Under the pieces are notes generated by a model that searched no databases, was not told the DNA's origin, and saw only the letters and a list, made by a program, of their open reading frames with translations. A DNA stretch of 64,000 bases from Ectobacillus funiculus. Lineage in GTDB: Bacteria > Bacillota > Bacilli > Bacillales > Bacillaceae_G. The translations under genes were made by a program, and so were the position numbers. Shown one piece after another: positions 45,943 through 55,437 of this stretch. Every line of letters begins with the position of its first letter. The first letter of the stretch is position 1. The stretch lies in the NCBI RefSeq assembly GCF_042429435.1, contig NZ_JBHMAF010000071.1. One strand, 5' to 3'.

Positions 45943-47734
45943 TCAGGCTTCCCTTTCTTCTAACCAAACTTTTGGTACATACTTCTGCAAACTATCACGT
46001 TCTGCTTGTGTCAGCCCATAGTTACAAATCTCTTTATTGAATAATGGATAAGATTGGCCCGATACATGATAGAATACGTGCGGACGAAGCGCCTTGAATG
46101 CTTTTGTCAACACACTCCATTGTTTCCAGTAATGCTCCCCATCCTTGCGTTCTGTATAGATTCGCAACAGCTTTGGTACCTGCTCCTTCAGATTCATGCC
46201 GCGTCTGCCAATGACGTAGGACGCCGCTTGATGGATCGAAATATGCATCTGTTTCATNNNNNNNNNNNNNNNNNNNNNNNNNNNNNNNNNNNNNNNNNNN
46301 NNNNNNNNNNNNNNNNNNNNNNNNNNNNNNNNNNNNNNNNNNNNNNNNNNNNNNNNNNNNNNNNNNNNNNNNNNNNNNNNNNNNNNNNNCTCCCATTTTG
46401 GCAGCTCGGCTGTGAATGCCATCCTGCATCTTTTTATAGGCAAACAGGCTCATTCTTCGATTTTGCTTCCGATTGCGGTAACGTCCGGCAGACTTGGAGA
46501 GGGTTGTATCTAATGCTTCTAACACAATCGGCTTATTCCTTTGAACGGCGATGTCCACCAAACGAATCGCTTCTGCTTCTAGAATTTTTGTGATTTGTCC
46601 GCTTCGTTTTCCTTCTAAGGAGAAATAGAGACAGGAGGAGGAAAGTAATTGTCCTTGTCCATTCACATGGGAGGAAGCAATATGATTATAGTTGAGATCT
46701 ACACCAATGACACCGTCTGCTTTTGAATAATTGATAAGAGGATGTTCTGGTTCTTCTATCATGCATTTGATGAGGTAGTACGTACCATGGTCTTCGATGG
46801 ACCAACCCATTGACTGGCCATACTTCTTTTTATTTTGACAGGAAAGCTGCGTGGCGACGGATTCTTGCACCCGGTCTTGTCCATAAGGAAAATACACATA
46901 CGGAAGTACAAGCACTCGCCCCGTGGTACTTCTGATATGTAGGGTTTGGCTTGGCACATCATATTGGAACACAAAGTTCCCACGCTTCGCATCCTTCCGT
47001 CCAGAGATTGTCATCCTGGCGTTTCGTTTGTGACGGAATGCTTGTCTCCATGCTACATGGCTCTTTTGATCCTGCTCCATTGTATACTGCTTACGAAAGA
47101 AGGAACGAGAGCCAAACAAAGCAGAAGAAATCGTCTGTTTCAATTTCTCCTTTTTCTGCTCCTGCCGAAGGAGACGATGCTGGAGTTGTCCGATTCTTGC
47201 CTTGAGGTGTTTGATTTCTTTATCTAGATGCCGATGTTCAAACAGATAGAGGGAAAACCAAATATGCGTCTCATTCTTATGATGAAGCGCATATATCGCA
47301 CCGGAAGCCGCTTGATGCATCTGATATCCCATTCGTTTGTACAGCTTCGGTTTTCCAGTCGCAATTAATTGCTTCATGTTTCGCAATGCTGTAAGCTTGC
47401 GGCGTTCGTTTTTTAACTTCTTTTGAATCGACTGAACAGTAACATCTGCCTGTTTCAGATACAATACCTGTAATTCCTTTTGCGATGTACGAAGCGCATT
47501 TGCTTGTTGGACTGCGCTATTCGTATAGTAGTCATCCAGTTGAAATCGTTTCTTAATCGCAAGGTGAAGCGTGCCTTCATACGGCTTGTTCCCCGTGCGT
47601 AGATGTTTTGTTTGCCAAGCATAAGCCGTGCGCATGGCTCTATTATAGAGACGGAGAGAATGAGAGAATTCCTGATTCAAATCGTGGGGAATCGTGTGTT
47701 TATAGATTCGATTAGAAAAATAGCACTTCTTCAT
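45943..47734 (-). CDS. tnpB: large TnpB-related RNA-guided nuclease, interrupted by an assembly gap
   Basis: A TnpB-family protein of roughly 590 residues. The N-terminal half is Lys/Arg rich and helical (~1-260). RuvC-I is GVIGVDLNYNHIASSHVN (~345) and RuvC-II IVLEALDTTLSK (~420). The N run removes the part that should hold the zinc finger. After it, SIHQAASYVIGRRGMNLKEQ is the closing motif of large TnpB-like proteins. The upstream and downstream frames differ only through the arbitrary gap length. The third catalytic Asp cannot be verified. ATG start with AAGGAAGGAA-like DNA upstream. Confidence 0.75.
46258..46389. other. assembly gap (132 N)
   Basis: A run of N within tnpB, removing the region between RuvC-II and the C-terminal motif. 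Confidence 0.99.
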
Positions 47735-47849
47735 TCCTTCCTTCTCCCTTCTGGTTCATTTTGGTAATTATATATCACCAAAAGAACATACGTTTGTCTA
47801 GTTGCATTTCCCTATTTACCAAACAGGCTAGGCGATTGCCTAGCCGACA

Positions 47850-48062
47850 TTCATCCTTCACTTACCATTGGGCTACGCCCATCACATGCTTGAAGTGGAG
47901 GTCTTCTGTCGGAAAATGATAAAGAAAACTCACCGACTGGCGAGCCCTGTTCTTGGGAGAAGACTGAGGCTTAGTTGCCCTTATACTTTATTCCTAAAAT
48001 TTCCTGCTACGTCGAATTGGCATCCAGCTAGAAATTTATACTTTCTAAAGTGCAAGAAAAGC
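47850..48062 (+). repeat. solo IS605-type end followed by an R1 repeat copy
   Basis: 47850-47905 reads CATCCTTCACTTACCATTGG, GGCTACGCCC and CTTGAAGTGGAGGTCTTCTG, the right-end pattern of IS200/IS605-type elements on the plus strand, without an attached element. It runs directly into an R1 copy at 47920-48062 (AAGAAAACTCACCGACTGG ... ACTTTCTAAAGTGC). 48063-48217 shows nothing. Confidence 0.65.
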
Positions 48063-48217
48063 TCTCTTCATAGCTTCCATAAAATCAAGAAATAAAATTA
48101 CCTGAATATTTTAGGGGGAATTCTATCAATCAAATGTAGAGTCAATACAGTGTCTCTAGGATATTCTATTATGTCTGGGACAGATTCCTAGGGATATAGT
48201 ATATATTTCTGTCATCA

Positions 48218-48340
48218 TTATTTGGCCGCTTGCTTATCAGTAGCTTTAGAGCCCGGAGTAGAGAACCCATATTTTTTAGCAACACTGCGGATATCTTTAG
48301 ACAATTGTTTCGCCTCTTTTTTTGTTATCTTTACCTTCAT
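48218..48340 (-). CDS. small basic protein, 40 residues
   Basis: An ATG at 48340 behind GAGAAGGTGAAGGT encodes a 40-residue lysine-rich protein (MKVKITKKEAKQLSKDIRSV, then AKKYGFSTPGSK, ending DKQAAK). The first half looks like a single amphipathic helix. Coding-like third-position use and a clean start-stop support it. No family known to me; its neighbours are plasmid maintenance genes. Confidence 0.5.
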   Translation of the reverse strand: MKVKITKKEAKQLSKDIRSVAKKYGFSTPGSKATDKQAAK

Positions 48341-48498
48341 ACCTTCACCTTCTCAGTAGGAGTTTATATATATCTATTATGGACAGGCTGTATTAAAAAT
48401 AAACATGTATACTAACCCCTCCCCTTTCATAGGATGTACAAGAGACAGAGCGAAAGTGTCGCTGCTATATTTTTGGAAAATTTGGAGGGGAAGAGCAA

Positions 48499-49125
48499 AT
48501 GGTGGAAAGAGTGAGGAAGGTTCGTTCAGATAAAAAACGAGAAGTAAAACCTACAATTACTATGAGTTTGTATGAATGTATAGATCGGCTTTCTTATATG
48601 ACTACAAATCCTATTAAGGATGTGGCCGAAGAGATATGTGTACTGGGCTTGCAATCAGAGAAGACTATAGATTTGCTGGCCGGTTATTTTAGAAGAGACT
48701 ATTGGATTCAAGAACGGAAGCTTATTCGGGGGGACGTAAGCAGAGCGCCCTATACATTTAAAGATGGGGATAGTCAAAAGAGAAGAATCTCAATTCGATT
48801 TTCCCAATCAATTCATGATAAATTGAGTGAATTAGCCTATGCATTGGATATGACTGTATCAAGCACTACCGCACTCTTATTGAAAACAGCTATTTATGAA
48901 TCTACCATTTTTGTGGATTATGTTCTAAAACATCTAGATGATGAGACTACAGAAGCTAGAATGAATCAGTTACAGTACATTGTCGATTTCATTAATGAGA
49001 GTAATAAGGAGGAGCCTATCGATATACGTATGTTAGTAAGCTATATCTTAGATAAAGCGTCTACAAAGACAAGGGACTTCAAGAGAACCTTTGTACAATT
49101 TATTGAACAATATATCGAGAAATAG
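48499..49125 (+). CDS. ribbon-helix-helix-like plasmid protein, 208 residues
   Basis: A 208-residue protein with a strong GGAGGGG ribosome site. Two segments resemble ribbon-helix-helix DNA-binding folds: residues ~17-50 (KPTITMSLYECIDRLSYM) and ~94-135 (RRISIRFSQSIHDKLSELAY). The C-terminal ~70 residues are helical and charged. I do not recognise a named family. It lies in the plasmid-maintenance sector beside repeats with TATGCATAAAT cores that could be its operators, and a terminator follows at 49137. Role as plasmid regulator or partition accessory is a guess. Confidence 0.6.
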   Translation: MVERVRKVRSDKKREVKPTITMSLYECIDRLSYMTTNPIKDVAEEICVLGLQSEKTIDLLAGYFRRDYWIQERKLIRGDVSRAPYTFKDGDSQKRRISIRFSQSIHDKLSELAYALDMTVSSTTALLLKTAIYESTIFVDYVLKHLDDETTEARMNQLQYIVDFINESNKEEPIDIRMLVSYILDKASTKTRDFKRTFVQFIEQYIEK

Positions 49126-49136
49126 AAATTGATAAT

Positions 49137-49190
49137 CCCCACTTCCCTACTGACTTTAGAGCTTGATCTGGGAAGGGGCTTTTTATTTTC
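49137..49190 (+). terminator. intrinsic terminator
   Basis: CCCCACTTCCC and GGGAAGGGGC pair over a 22-base loop, followed by TTTTTATTTT, ending the ribbon-helix-helix-like gene. Confidence 0.7.
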
Positions 49191-49292
49191 ACAAAAATAA
49201 TACATAGAATGCATGACTATACTTCATGGCTGTGAAAAATATGAGAGTTGTAAAATATAAGTCATCTTTAGCGGCATTTTCCTTTTTTTGTT

Positions 49293-49850
49293 TTAGTTCT
49301 TTTTTACGTGTTCCACACGGTCTCCTTTACTGGCAGCTTCTAGTCCTTCAAGATAGGCTTTCGGATGCTCTTCCTTCGCTTTGCGCACAAACTTATTTTT
49401 GTTGGCATTTGCTTTGATATGAGTCGAGTCTGCCCCTACCATGCCGTGTGCAGAGGCTTGTTGAACAATTTCATCAAAGATTTCTTCAAAAATATTCGTA
49501 TGAACGAAGCGTGTCCGACGATTCCAGCTAATCGTTGTATGATCAGGAACACGATCTGATAGAGAAAATCCCAAAAACCAGCGATAAGCGACATTGGTTT
49601 TGATTTCTTTTTCTAACTGGCGTTCGGAACGAATACCATAGAAATACCCAATAAAAATCATTTTGAACAGCGTAATCGGATGTAGGGACGGACGCCCATT
49701 GTCCTTACAATAATACGGACGCAGTTTTTCTTCTATGAAATCAAAGTCAATGGTTGCTTCTACTGTACGTAAAAAGTGATCCTCTGGAACTAACTCCTCT
49801 ACCGACACCATAACTCGTTCCTCTCGATGGTTATTTAACGCTCCCATCAT
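49293..49850 (-). pseudogene. truncated IS1182-family transposase
   Basis: 185 residues cover the N-terminal part of an IS1182/IS4-group transposase (LVPEDHFLRTVEATIDFDFI, GRPSLHPITLFKMIFIGYFYGI, then VGADSTHIKANANKNK with the first catalytic Asp). The family runs to roughly 450-550 residues, so the rest is missing. After the stop the reading continues in another frame (ENAAKDD) for about 20 codons and ends. Non-functional remnant. A hairpin, AGGCTGTGGAGAAGACTTTC paired with the reverse complement of its first half, at 49919-49948 may be part of its left end. Confidence 0.8.
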
Positions 49851-50070
49851 ACAGCATCACTCCTTTTCTTCTTTTCTATCAGTGTTGACAGATAAAAGAG
49901 CTCTCAAACATAAAAACAGGCTGTGGAGAAGACTTTCTCCACAGCCTGAGGAAACAGCTTATGAAATTAATTGATAATTTACAAGGCTTTCCCTGTCTTT
50001 ATGAATAGGTGTACTCAATTTCTCTTCCTTGTTACATGGAGCCCTAGGAACCGCTGCCTATTTTCCTTAT

Positions 50071-50140
50071 ATGTGTGCATAGGTATTAATGCACATGTGC
50101 TGCACAAAGCACATGGTGTCCACAAATAAAGGGGTTTAAG
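50071..50140. repeat. R3 repeat, copy 1
   Basis: GTGTGCATAGGTATTAATGC, then ACATGTGCTGCACAAAGCAC and a CCACAAATAAAGGGG tail. Related to copies at 51616, 51831, 52191 and 57362. The rest of 49851-50402 has no gene. Confidence 0.6.
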
Positions 50141-50402
50141 TGATTTTGAGAGAATATATAACTATACAAATGTACCTTGTTAAGCTCTAAGGTTTTAGGC
50201 AGGGCACAAAATCATCTATTTACTTTAAGTGTTTTAGTGTGTAACATTTTATTATGCGCTATTTATGTAGATATGTCTTGGTCTACAAATGCACTGCTTT
50301 TAAAAATAAAACTAGGATTCTGCACATATATACATAGGTTGTGGTACACATGTTTACAAAGATTACCTAGAATGGATAGTAAATAACGAAAAGGGTGATT
50401 AG

Positions 50403-51107
50403 ATGAAAACCGAGGAGATTATTAATTCGTGGCAAATAGCTGAATTTGCTGCGATGCTTGAAAGGCATCCTAATACGGTAACGCAATGGTTTAATGAGCT
50501 CGAAAAACGACGGATTCATTATAACTTAAGGGTTAATAATGAAAAGATATTTACAGAACACGATCTTGAAATTGGAAAACGAATCGTAGCTCTTAGAGAA
50601 GCAAAGTGGCCTTTGAACGGGATATATTCCTATATTGAGAGTAACTTTGATACAAGACCTTTTCCAGACGATTTCAATGATGGAGAAACTGGGATTGATG
50701 TGAATTCTGCTATAAGTAGAATGAGAGATGAGTTTTCTAACCTTCTTAAAGAAGCTCAAGAATCAATACGCAAAGAAATTAAATATGAGTATGAGCAGCA
50801 TATGAAGGAAACCCTAAGCCACATTACAGCTCAGATGCAGCAAGAATTAAGGAAACAACTCCCGGAACCTAAATCTTCTGAACAAATACGGGCTGAGCGA
50901 ATAGAGCGGACCATTGCTACAACAAGGATACGTGCCAAATTAGAGCAGGAAGCCCTAGAACTTTGGGAGCAAAAACCTGATTCTGAGCGTAAAATACGTA
51001 CAGGCTTATTTAGCAAGAGTGAAGATGTGGTAAAGATGCAAAGGTTTATTAATGACTATATAAATAAGTATTTGGAAGCTAGAATTGAAGAACATTTTAA
51101 GGGTTAG
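50403..51107 (+). CDS. MerR-like HTH and coiled-coil protein, DUF3967 type (TubY-like candidate)
   Basis: A 234-residue protein. The N-terminal helix-turn-helix (~8-75; WQIAEFAAMLERHPNTVTQW, MerR-like) is followed by a long charged helix or coiled coil (~100-180) and a C-terminal domain of the DUF3967 type (RKIRTGLFSKSEDVVKMQRF, ~200-219). Such proteins are common on Bacillus plasmids. The HTH-plus-coiled-coil plan also matches TubY, an accessory factor of TubRZ partition systems, and tubZ lies 3 kb away. Start behind AAAGGGTG; the terminator overlaps the stop. Confidence 0.75.
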   Translation: MKTEEIINSWQIAEFAAMLERHPNTVTQWFNELEKRRIHYNLRVNNEKIFTEHDLEIGKRIVALREAKWPLNGIYSYIESNFDTRPFPDDFNDGETGIDVNSAISRMRDEFSNLLKEAQESIRKEIKYEYEQHMKETLSHITAQMQQELRKQLPEPKSSEQIRAERIERTIATTRIRAKLEQEALELWEQKPDSERKIRTGLFSKSEDVVKMQRFINDYINKYLEARIEEHFKG

Positions 51108-51140
51108 CAGTTGATCCCCCACTGCTAACCCTTATTTTAT
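51103..51140 (+). terminator. intrinsic terminator
   Basis: AAGGGTTAGCAGT and ACTGCTAACCCTT form a perfect 13-bp stem beginning inside the stop region of the DUF3967 gene, followed by ATTTTATT. Confidence 0.85.
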
Positions 51141-51615
51141 TTGTATCTCTTTTACCACTAGCGCTTCGAATTAGAGATTGCTTGTAGACACCTAAGGAAT
51201 CAGAAATTCAATAACAAGTATTATGTGGTATTGGGAAGTGCCTTTATTATCTTTCATATCATAAGAACAAATATTGTAACTGGAGAAGTGTTTTTGAGGA
51301 GTTATGAATTTCAATAAGTAGTGGTTATCTTCCCCTTTTATTTGATACAAGTAAAGAATGCCTAGGTTTTACACCTCAACTTGTGCACATGTTGAGGTGT
51401 ATTTAGTTACCACAAGGCACAAGTGAAACACATGAAGGAACTAATTGTATTCAATACAGATACTGTAATTATAGATGATTAGTGATCATGCAGATATTAC
51501 GAAAGAGCACACTAAGATCGACGACTCCCTAGTAATTCGTAATAATTCCTACTTATAAACATAGCCAATTTAGATTATTCTAGTTAGATAGAAATACCAG
51601 AGTGTACTTGTACTC

Positions 51616-52320
51616 GTGTACCTATGCATATATGTTAATGCACAGGTGGACAACAAATCACAAGGAGCCTACATTTTTGAGCTATCTTTATTGCCCGGAA
51701 GTTAGTTTGAAGGTCTGCAGATCTTGATGAAATTCTGTTTTGTTGTTAGTTAATAATACAAGTATTATGGTAGATAAAGTCTTTCTGTGGAACGTTAAAG
51801 CTACATGGCTAGTGCACTGCAAAACACCACCTGTGTTGATGTACTTATGCATAAATCGTCATGCACATGTGTGGCACATGACACAAAGAGACCACATTTG
51901 TGACGGTATTATAAGGAATTGATTGGAGAGAGATCCTTAGGGAGCTCTAATCTGTGTTTTTATACAAAGAATCCCTCTTGCTGTTCGAACCTTGGTGATA
52001 CAGAACTAGGTGAGTCAAAAACTAGAGATTCAAGGTGTGCGAATGCTTTTCTCTGAAGAAAGAGGGAATAGTGTGAAGGACTGTATGTCTTCATAGAGCT
52101 CAATTTTGTTGCTAATTAAAAATGTGGTACTGTAGTGGATTAAGTATTTCTGCGGAATGTTAAATGGTATAGCAAACACATTGTAAAACGGCACTTGTAT
52201 TGATGCACTTATGCATAAATCGTTATGCACATGTGTAGTACATACCACAAAGGGGCCACATTTATAACGATATTATAAGGGGATGATTGAAGAGAAGTCT
52301 TTAATGTGTTTATTTTTACC
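51616..52320. repeat. R3 repeats, three tandem-like copies in gene-free DNA
   Basis: Copies at 51616-51690, 51831-51905 and 52191-52265 share TTATGCATAAATCGTTATGC-type palindromic cores followed by ACATGTG and a CACAAAGGGGCCACATTT-like tail. The last two lie in a longer ~210-bp direct repeat (51736-51960 and 52100-52320). No gene is supported between 51108 and 52400. Confidence 0.65.
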
Positions 52321-52399
52321 CAAAAAGAATCCCTTTTATTTGGATCTTACAGGTGATACGGGGCTATATAAACCCAAAACTAGAGATTTAAGGCTATCG

Positions 52400-52636
52400 T
52401 AGCTAGCTGGGCCACCTGGAAGTTGGCAGAGCGTCTCTGCAAATGGGGCAGACTTGCACTGATGGAATTGGAGGCTGTTCGCGTAGGTACTGATTCTGGC
52501 CGTTATTCTTATGGTAGCTTACTTTACGTATAAAATCAGACGAAATGACAATGTTTCTTCTGCAAGCTATGTACAATATGTACAAATAGGAGGAACAGGA
52601 TTCTCTAACTTAGACCTACAAAAACTTGATTATTGA
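52400..52636 (+). pseudogene. C-terminal remnant of a membrane protein
   Basis: The plus strand encodes ATWKLAERLCKWGRLALMEL in one frame, then, in another, a membrane helix and tail (LILAVILMVAYFTYKIRR, SSASYVQYVQIGGTGF) ending at TGA 52634-52636. A frameshift separates the two. Position directly before a PspA gene recalls the ydjFGHI-type clusters of Bacillus, but the fragment is too short to name. Low coding integrity. Confidence 0.45.
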
Positions 52637-52654
52637 GATGGCTGGGAAACTAAG

Positions 52655-53295
52655 ATGGATATTTTTAAATGTATCAAGAATATTGTACTTGCGGACATTC
52701 ACGAGGCGCTTAATCAGGCAGAAGGTCCAATTAGCATGGCGGTATAATACCTGCGTGAACTGGGGGGACAGCTTGTAAGAGTTCAGAAAGTAGTAGCTGA
52801 TCAGCTGTTTTTGGAGATGAAGTATAAGGTGCTTGTTGCAGAAGCAGATAACATCATTGAAAAGCGTGTCAGACAGGCAAACCTAGCTGTGGATCAAAAC
52901 GAAGACAACGTTGCTAAGATAGCATTACAGAATAAAATTGTGCCGGAGCGCAAGTTTGCATCGTATAAGCAGCAGGAGACCATCCAGGCACAAGCTGCTA
53001 ACCTGTATGAAAAAATAAAAAAGCTGAAGGGTAAGCATGAAGAGCTGAAGCCAAAGTAGCAGGAACTCATTCCAAGAGCGAATAAGGCAAAGGCTGTAAA
53101 GGCCATTTAAACAACAATCAACTCTTTTAGCGCAGACAATGCAATATGTGGCTTTGTCCGCATGGAAGAGCGCATCTGGACTTTAGAGAAGTAGAGGTAA
53201 AAGCAGGTTAAGCTTTTGCGGCTCACAGGCGGCCTAGAGTAAACACTATTTTGCTAGAACTGCAATTGGAACAATTAAAAGCAGGGAAGGCTTAA
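52655..53295 (+). pseudogene. PspA/IM30-family gene, degraded by stops
   Basis: From the ATG at 52655 the reading follows PspA/IM30 closely (ADIHEALNQAEGPISMAV; YLRELGGQLVRVQKVVADQL; the intact stretch 52811-53059 with NVAKIALQNKIVPERKFASY). In-frame stops after ISMAV and ELKPK and further damage toward the C-terminus (LEQLKAGKA end) inactivate it. Total span matches a ~213-residue PspA, a membrane-stress protein. Its codon use is less AT-rich than that of its neighbours, suggesting chromosomal origin. Confidence 0.8.
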
Positions 53296-53723
53296 ATGAT
53301 AGGCAGACAAGCTATCTAAAGCGGATAGAATCTTTCTCAAGTACACCTTTCTCTTTTTTGAATATAGTTACAAAAATGAATACTCCCTAGTTGGAACATC
53401 GTGAAGAAGGCTAGGGAGAGCTTTTTGGGGATAGATTACACCTGTGTAATAAGGAACAAGAATATCCCTTATTGGCTGAGCAAGAGCGGTCCTCTAGTGT
53501 GCAATCCTGTGGGCACACGTCTTCGAAAGGAGATGCAAAACTTCTAGTTTTGTGCGTAACGATAACTTTCAGTAAGTTTTATGAACCAGGATTATAACTT
53601 AAGAATCTATCTTGTTTCGTGCCTGTGTCTTTGTAGGGTTGTCAGGGTAATTCACCAGTGTTTTGAAAGAAGTTGTATAGTTTCAGAAGGGGATACAGGC
53701 CCCATCCCAATAATTTGGTATAT

Positions 53724-53890
53724 AAAGAAAACTCGCCGATTGGCGAGCCCTGCCCTTGGGCGAAGACAGAGGCGTAGTTGCACTTACACTGTATTCCTAA
53801 AATTTACGGCTGAGTCGAATTCACTTCTAGCTGGAATTTTATACTTTCCTACAGTGTAAAAAAGCCTAGAATAATCTAGGCTAGTGGTGC
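53724..53890 (+). repeat. R1 repeat copy with adjoining terminator
   Basis: The most intact R1 copy (53724-53870): AAGAAAACTCGCCGATTGGC with the perfect CTCGCC-GATT-GGCGAG hairpin, GGGCGAAGACAGAGGCGTAG, ACACTGTATTCCTAAAATTT and TATACTTTCC. AGCCTAGAATAATCTAGGCT directly after it (about 53870-53890) is a hairpin downstream of tubZ. The remainder of 53296-53963 has no gene. Confidence 0.85.
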
Positions 53891-53963
53891 TTAAATTCCT
53901 GTTAAATATACTAGGTTTTGCAAAGCGTATAATCTAATTCTCTTTGCATTCTTAGGGCAGTAA

Positions 53964-55412
53964 TTAGAATTTCATTTTCTCAGGATCTAGAAAATCTGCT
54001 AATTCTTCCTCTTTTTCTGATGGGTTGCTGTTCTCTGTATTCTCTTCACCCAGATCAATAAAATCAGAAAGGTTAAAATCAAAATCGTCCTCATCATCTT
54101 CAATACTGTTGATAGAAGCGATAGAAGATTGTTGATAGATAAACTTGTTGTTTTTCTCTTGATATTCTTTATACTCCTCAACAAGTCCTTTAGCTAGACG
54201 GGTAGGCAGGGCCTCTGTCTTGAAGAAAGTATATACACTTGTATTAAAGTCATTCTTGCTTACAATGTATCCGTTAAATACAGTCTCACGAATCGGTAAT
54301 CTTTGAATGATATCTGCTTTGGCATCATCAATAAAAGCATCTCCAAATCCTTTTGGTTGGTCTAAAACAGCTAACATACCAAAGTGATGGATTTTAGACG
54401 TAACAATATTACCGTGGTCATCCTTTTGCATAAGTTCAATTGGTTCGTGGAATGAACTTCCTTTGATACTCTCAGTAAACATTTCTTGAATATCCTTAGC
54501 ATTTTGAATTTCACCCATTGATTTTGAAACACGGTTAATTACTAGGCAACCTGTTTTTTCGAGAAGAATGCGTTTGAAGTCTGCTGGATCTAAAACAACC
54601 CCAGTACCGCCAATAGTTGCTGCGGTATTCAGCTCATGGATAACCTCACAAATTCTTTTATTTGCATAATCGCGAGAGTTCACGATGTTCTTTTTCTCGT
54701 TTTCATTTAAACTATTATACTCATCATAAAAATGCTGATTGTCTGCAAAGATAACAAAAGCAACACCTTTTGTCTTGTCGTTCGCTAAGCTCCAGATTTG
54801 TTGTGAGAAGTCATTTACTTGTTTTAAGACATTTGGACCATCAGCACGAACAGGGAGCGTAACAACGATACCAATTTTAATAAAGTCTTTACGATCAATA
54901 GCATTTTCTAGTGCCAATCTCTTAAATCGGTTTTGGTTTGCTTTAATTTCAGCTACGGAATGTTCTGCAGCAATTTTTCTTAATTCCTCTGCAATAATAG
55001 GTCTGTTATGGAATGCAGAAAACTCCTCAATTGCTTTCACAATCGTAGAAGTTCCTGTTCCCCCACCAAGGCCTGCAAAGAATAAGACTAATTCATCGTC
55101 TGGACGTACACGTTCTGTAATAAAGGATTTTAATTTTTCTTTTGCAACTTCGTCTTCTTCCAACACTCTTGTAGCCTTAGCCGGATCTTTTCCAAGCCCC
55201 CCAAGGTTTAAAGAAACTTGATTGTTTTTTGGGATATACCTCAGTTCAGTTAAGTCTCCATCATTTGAATTCAGTGCAAGACAATTGTAGACAGATGAAC
55301 CGTCAACTTTCTTGATTGCTGCAAACGTGTCTACCATACGAGTACCAGCTTGACCAAATCCAACCATTGTCATTTTAATAGCCGGCTCATTATTAAAGAA
55401 ATTTTTCGCCAT
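53964..55412 (-). CDS. tubZ: TubZ-like tubulin/FtsZ-family plasmid partition GTPase
   Basis: A 482-residue cytomotive GTPase. The N-terminus (MTMVGFGQAGTRMVDTFAAI), the T4 GTP loop FAGLGGGTGTST (~115-126) and a T7-like VVLDPADFKRILLEKTG (~280) define the tubulin/FtsZ fold. It is far from both FtsZ and pBtoxis TubZ. Between the T4 loop and the next strand (KIGIVVTLPVRADGP) are about 65 residues, where relatives have about 20: an extra helical segment (EELRKIAAEHSVAEIKANQN region). The C-terminal tail is strongly acidic (DDEDDFDFNLSD). ATG at 55412 behind GGAGGAG. tubR is immediately upstream. Filaments would push plasmid copies apart. Confidence 0.85.
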   Translation of the reverse strand: MAKNFFNNEPAIKMTMVGFGQAGTRMVDTFAAIKKVDGSSVYNCLALNSNDGDLTELRYIPKNNQVSLNLGGLGKDPAKATRVLEEDEVAKEKLKSFITERVRPDDELVLFFAGLGGGTGTSTIVKAIEEFSAFHNRPIIAEELRKIAAEHSVAEIKANQNRFKRLALENAIDRKDFIKIGIVVTLPVRADGPNVLKQVNDFSQQIWSLANDKTKGVAFVIFADNQHFYDEYNSLNENEKKNIVNSRDYANKRICEVIHELNTAATIGGTGVVLDPADFKRILLEKTGCLVINRVSKSMGEIQNAKDIQEMFTESIKGSSFHEPIELMQKDDHGNIVTSKIHHFGMLAVLDQPKGFGDAFIDDAKADIIQRLPIRETVFNGYIVSKNDFNTSVYTFFKTEALPTRLAKGLVEEYKEYQEKNNKFIYQQSSIASINSIEDDEDDFDFNLSDFIDLGEENTENSNPSEKEEELADFLDPEKMKF

Positions 55413-55437
55413 ATAAAATTTCACTCCTCCATATTTT

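Larger units (their letters stand above)
45626..47846 (-). mobile_element. IS200/IS605-type element carrying a large TnpB
   Basis: The outer end at about 47824-47846 is the perfect hairpin GGCTAGGC-AATC-GCCTAGCC (minus strand), upstream of tnpB. The inner end at 45634-45670 is a CTCCCACC...GGTGGGGG palindrome. Between the tnpB stop and that end, a long stem (GACAAGGTCACC / GGTGACTTTGTC, about 45765-45790) suggests the 3' guide-RNA scaffold. No tnpA. About 45 bp separate it from the IscB element. Confidence 0.65.

Noticed and set aside
46054..46593. Plus-strand frame across the second N run
   Set aside because: It is antisense to tnpB, half composed of undetermined codons, and has no recognisable product.
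53964..55412. Chromosomal FtsZ
   Set aside because: No FtsZ C-terminal peptide, no division-cluster neighbours, and a TubR-like gene with a centromere-like array sits directly upstream.
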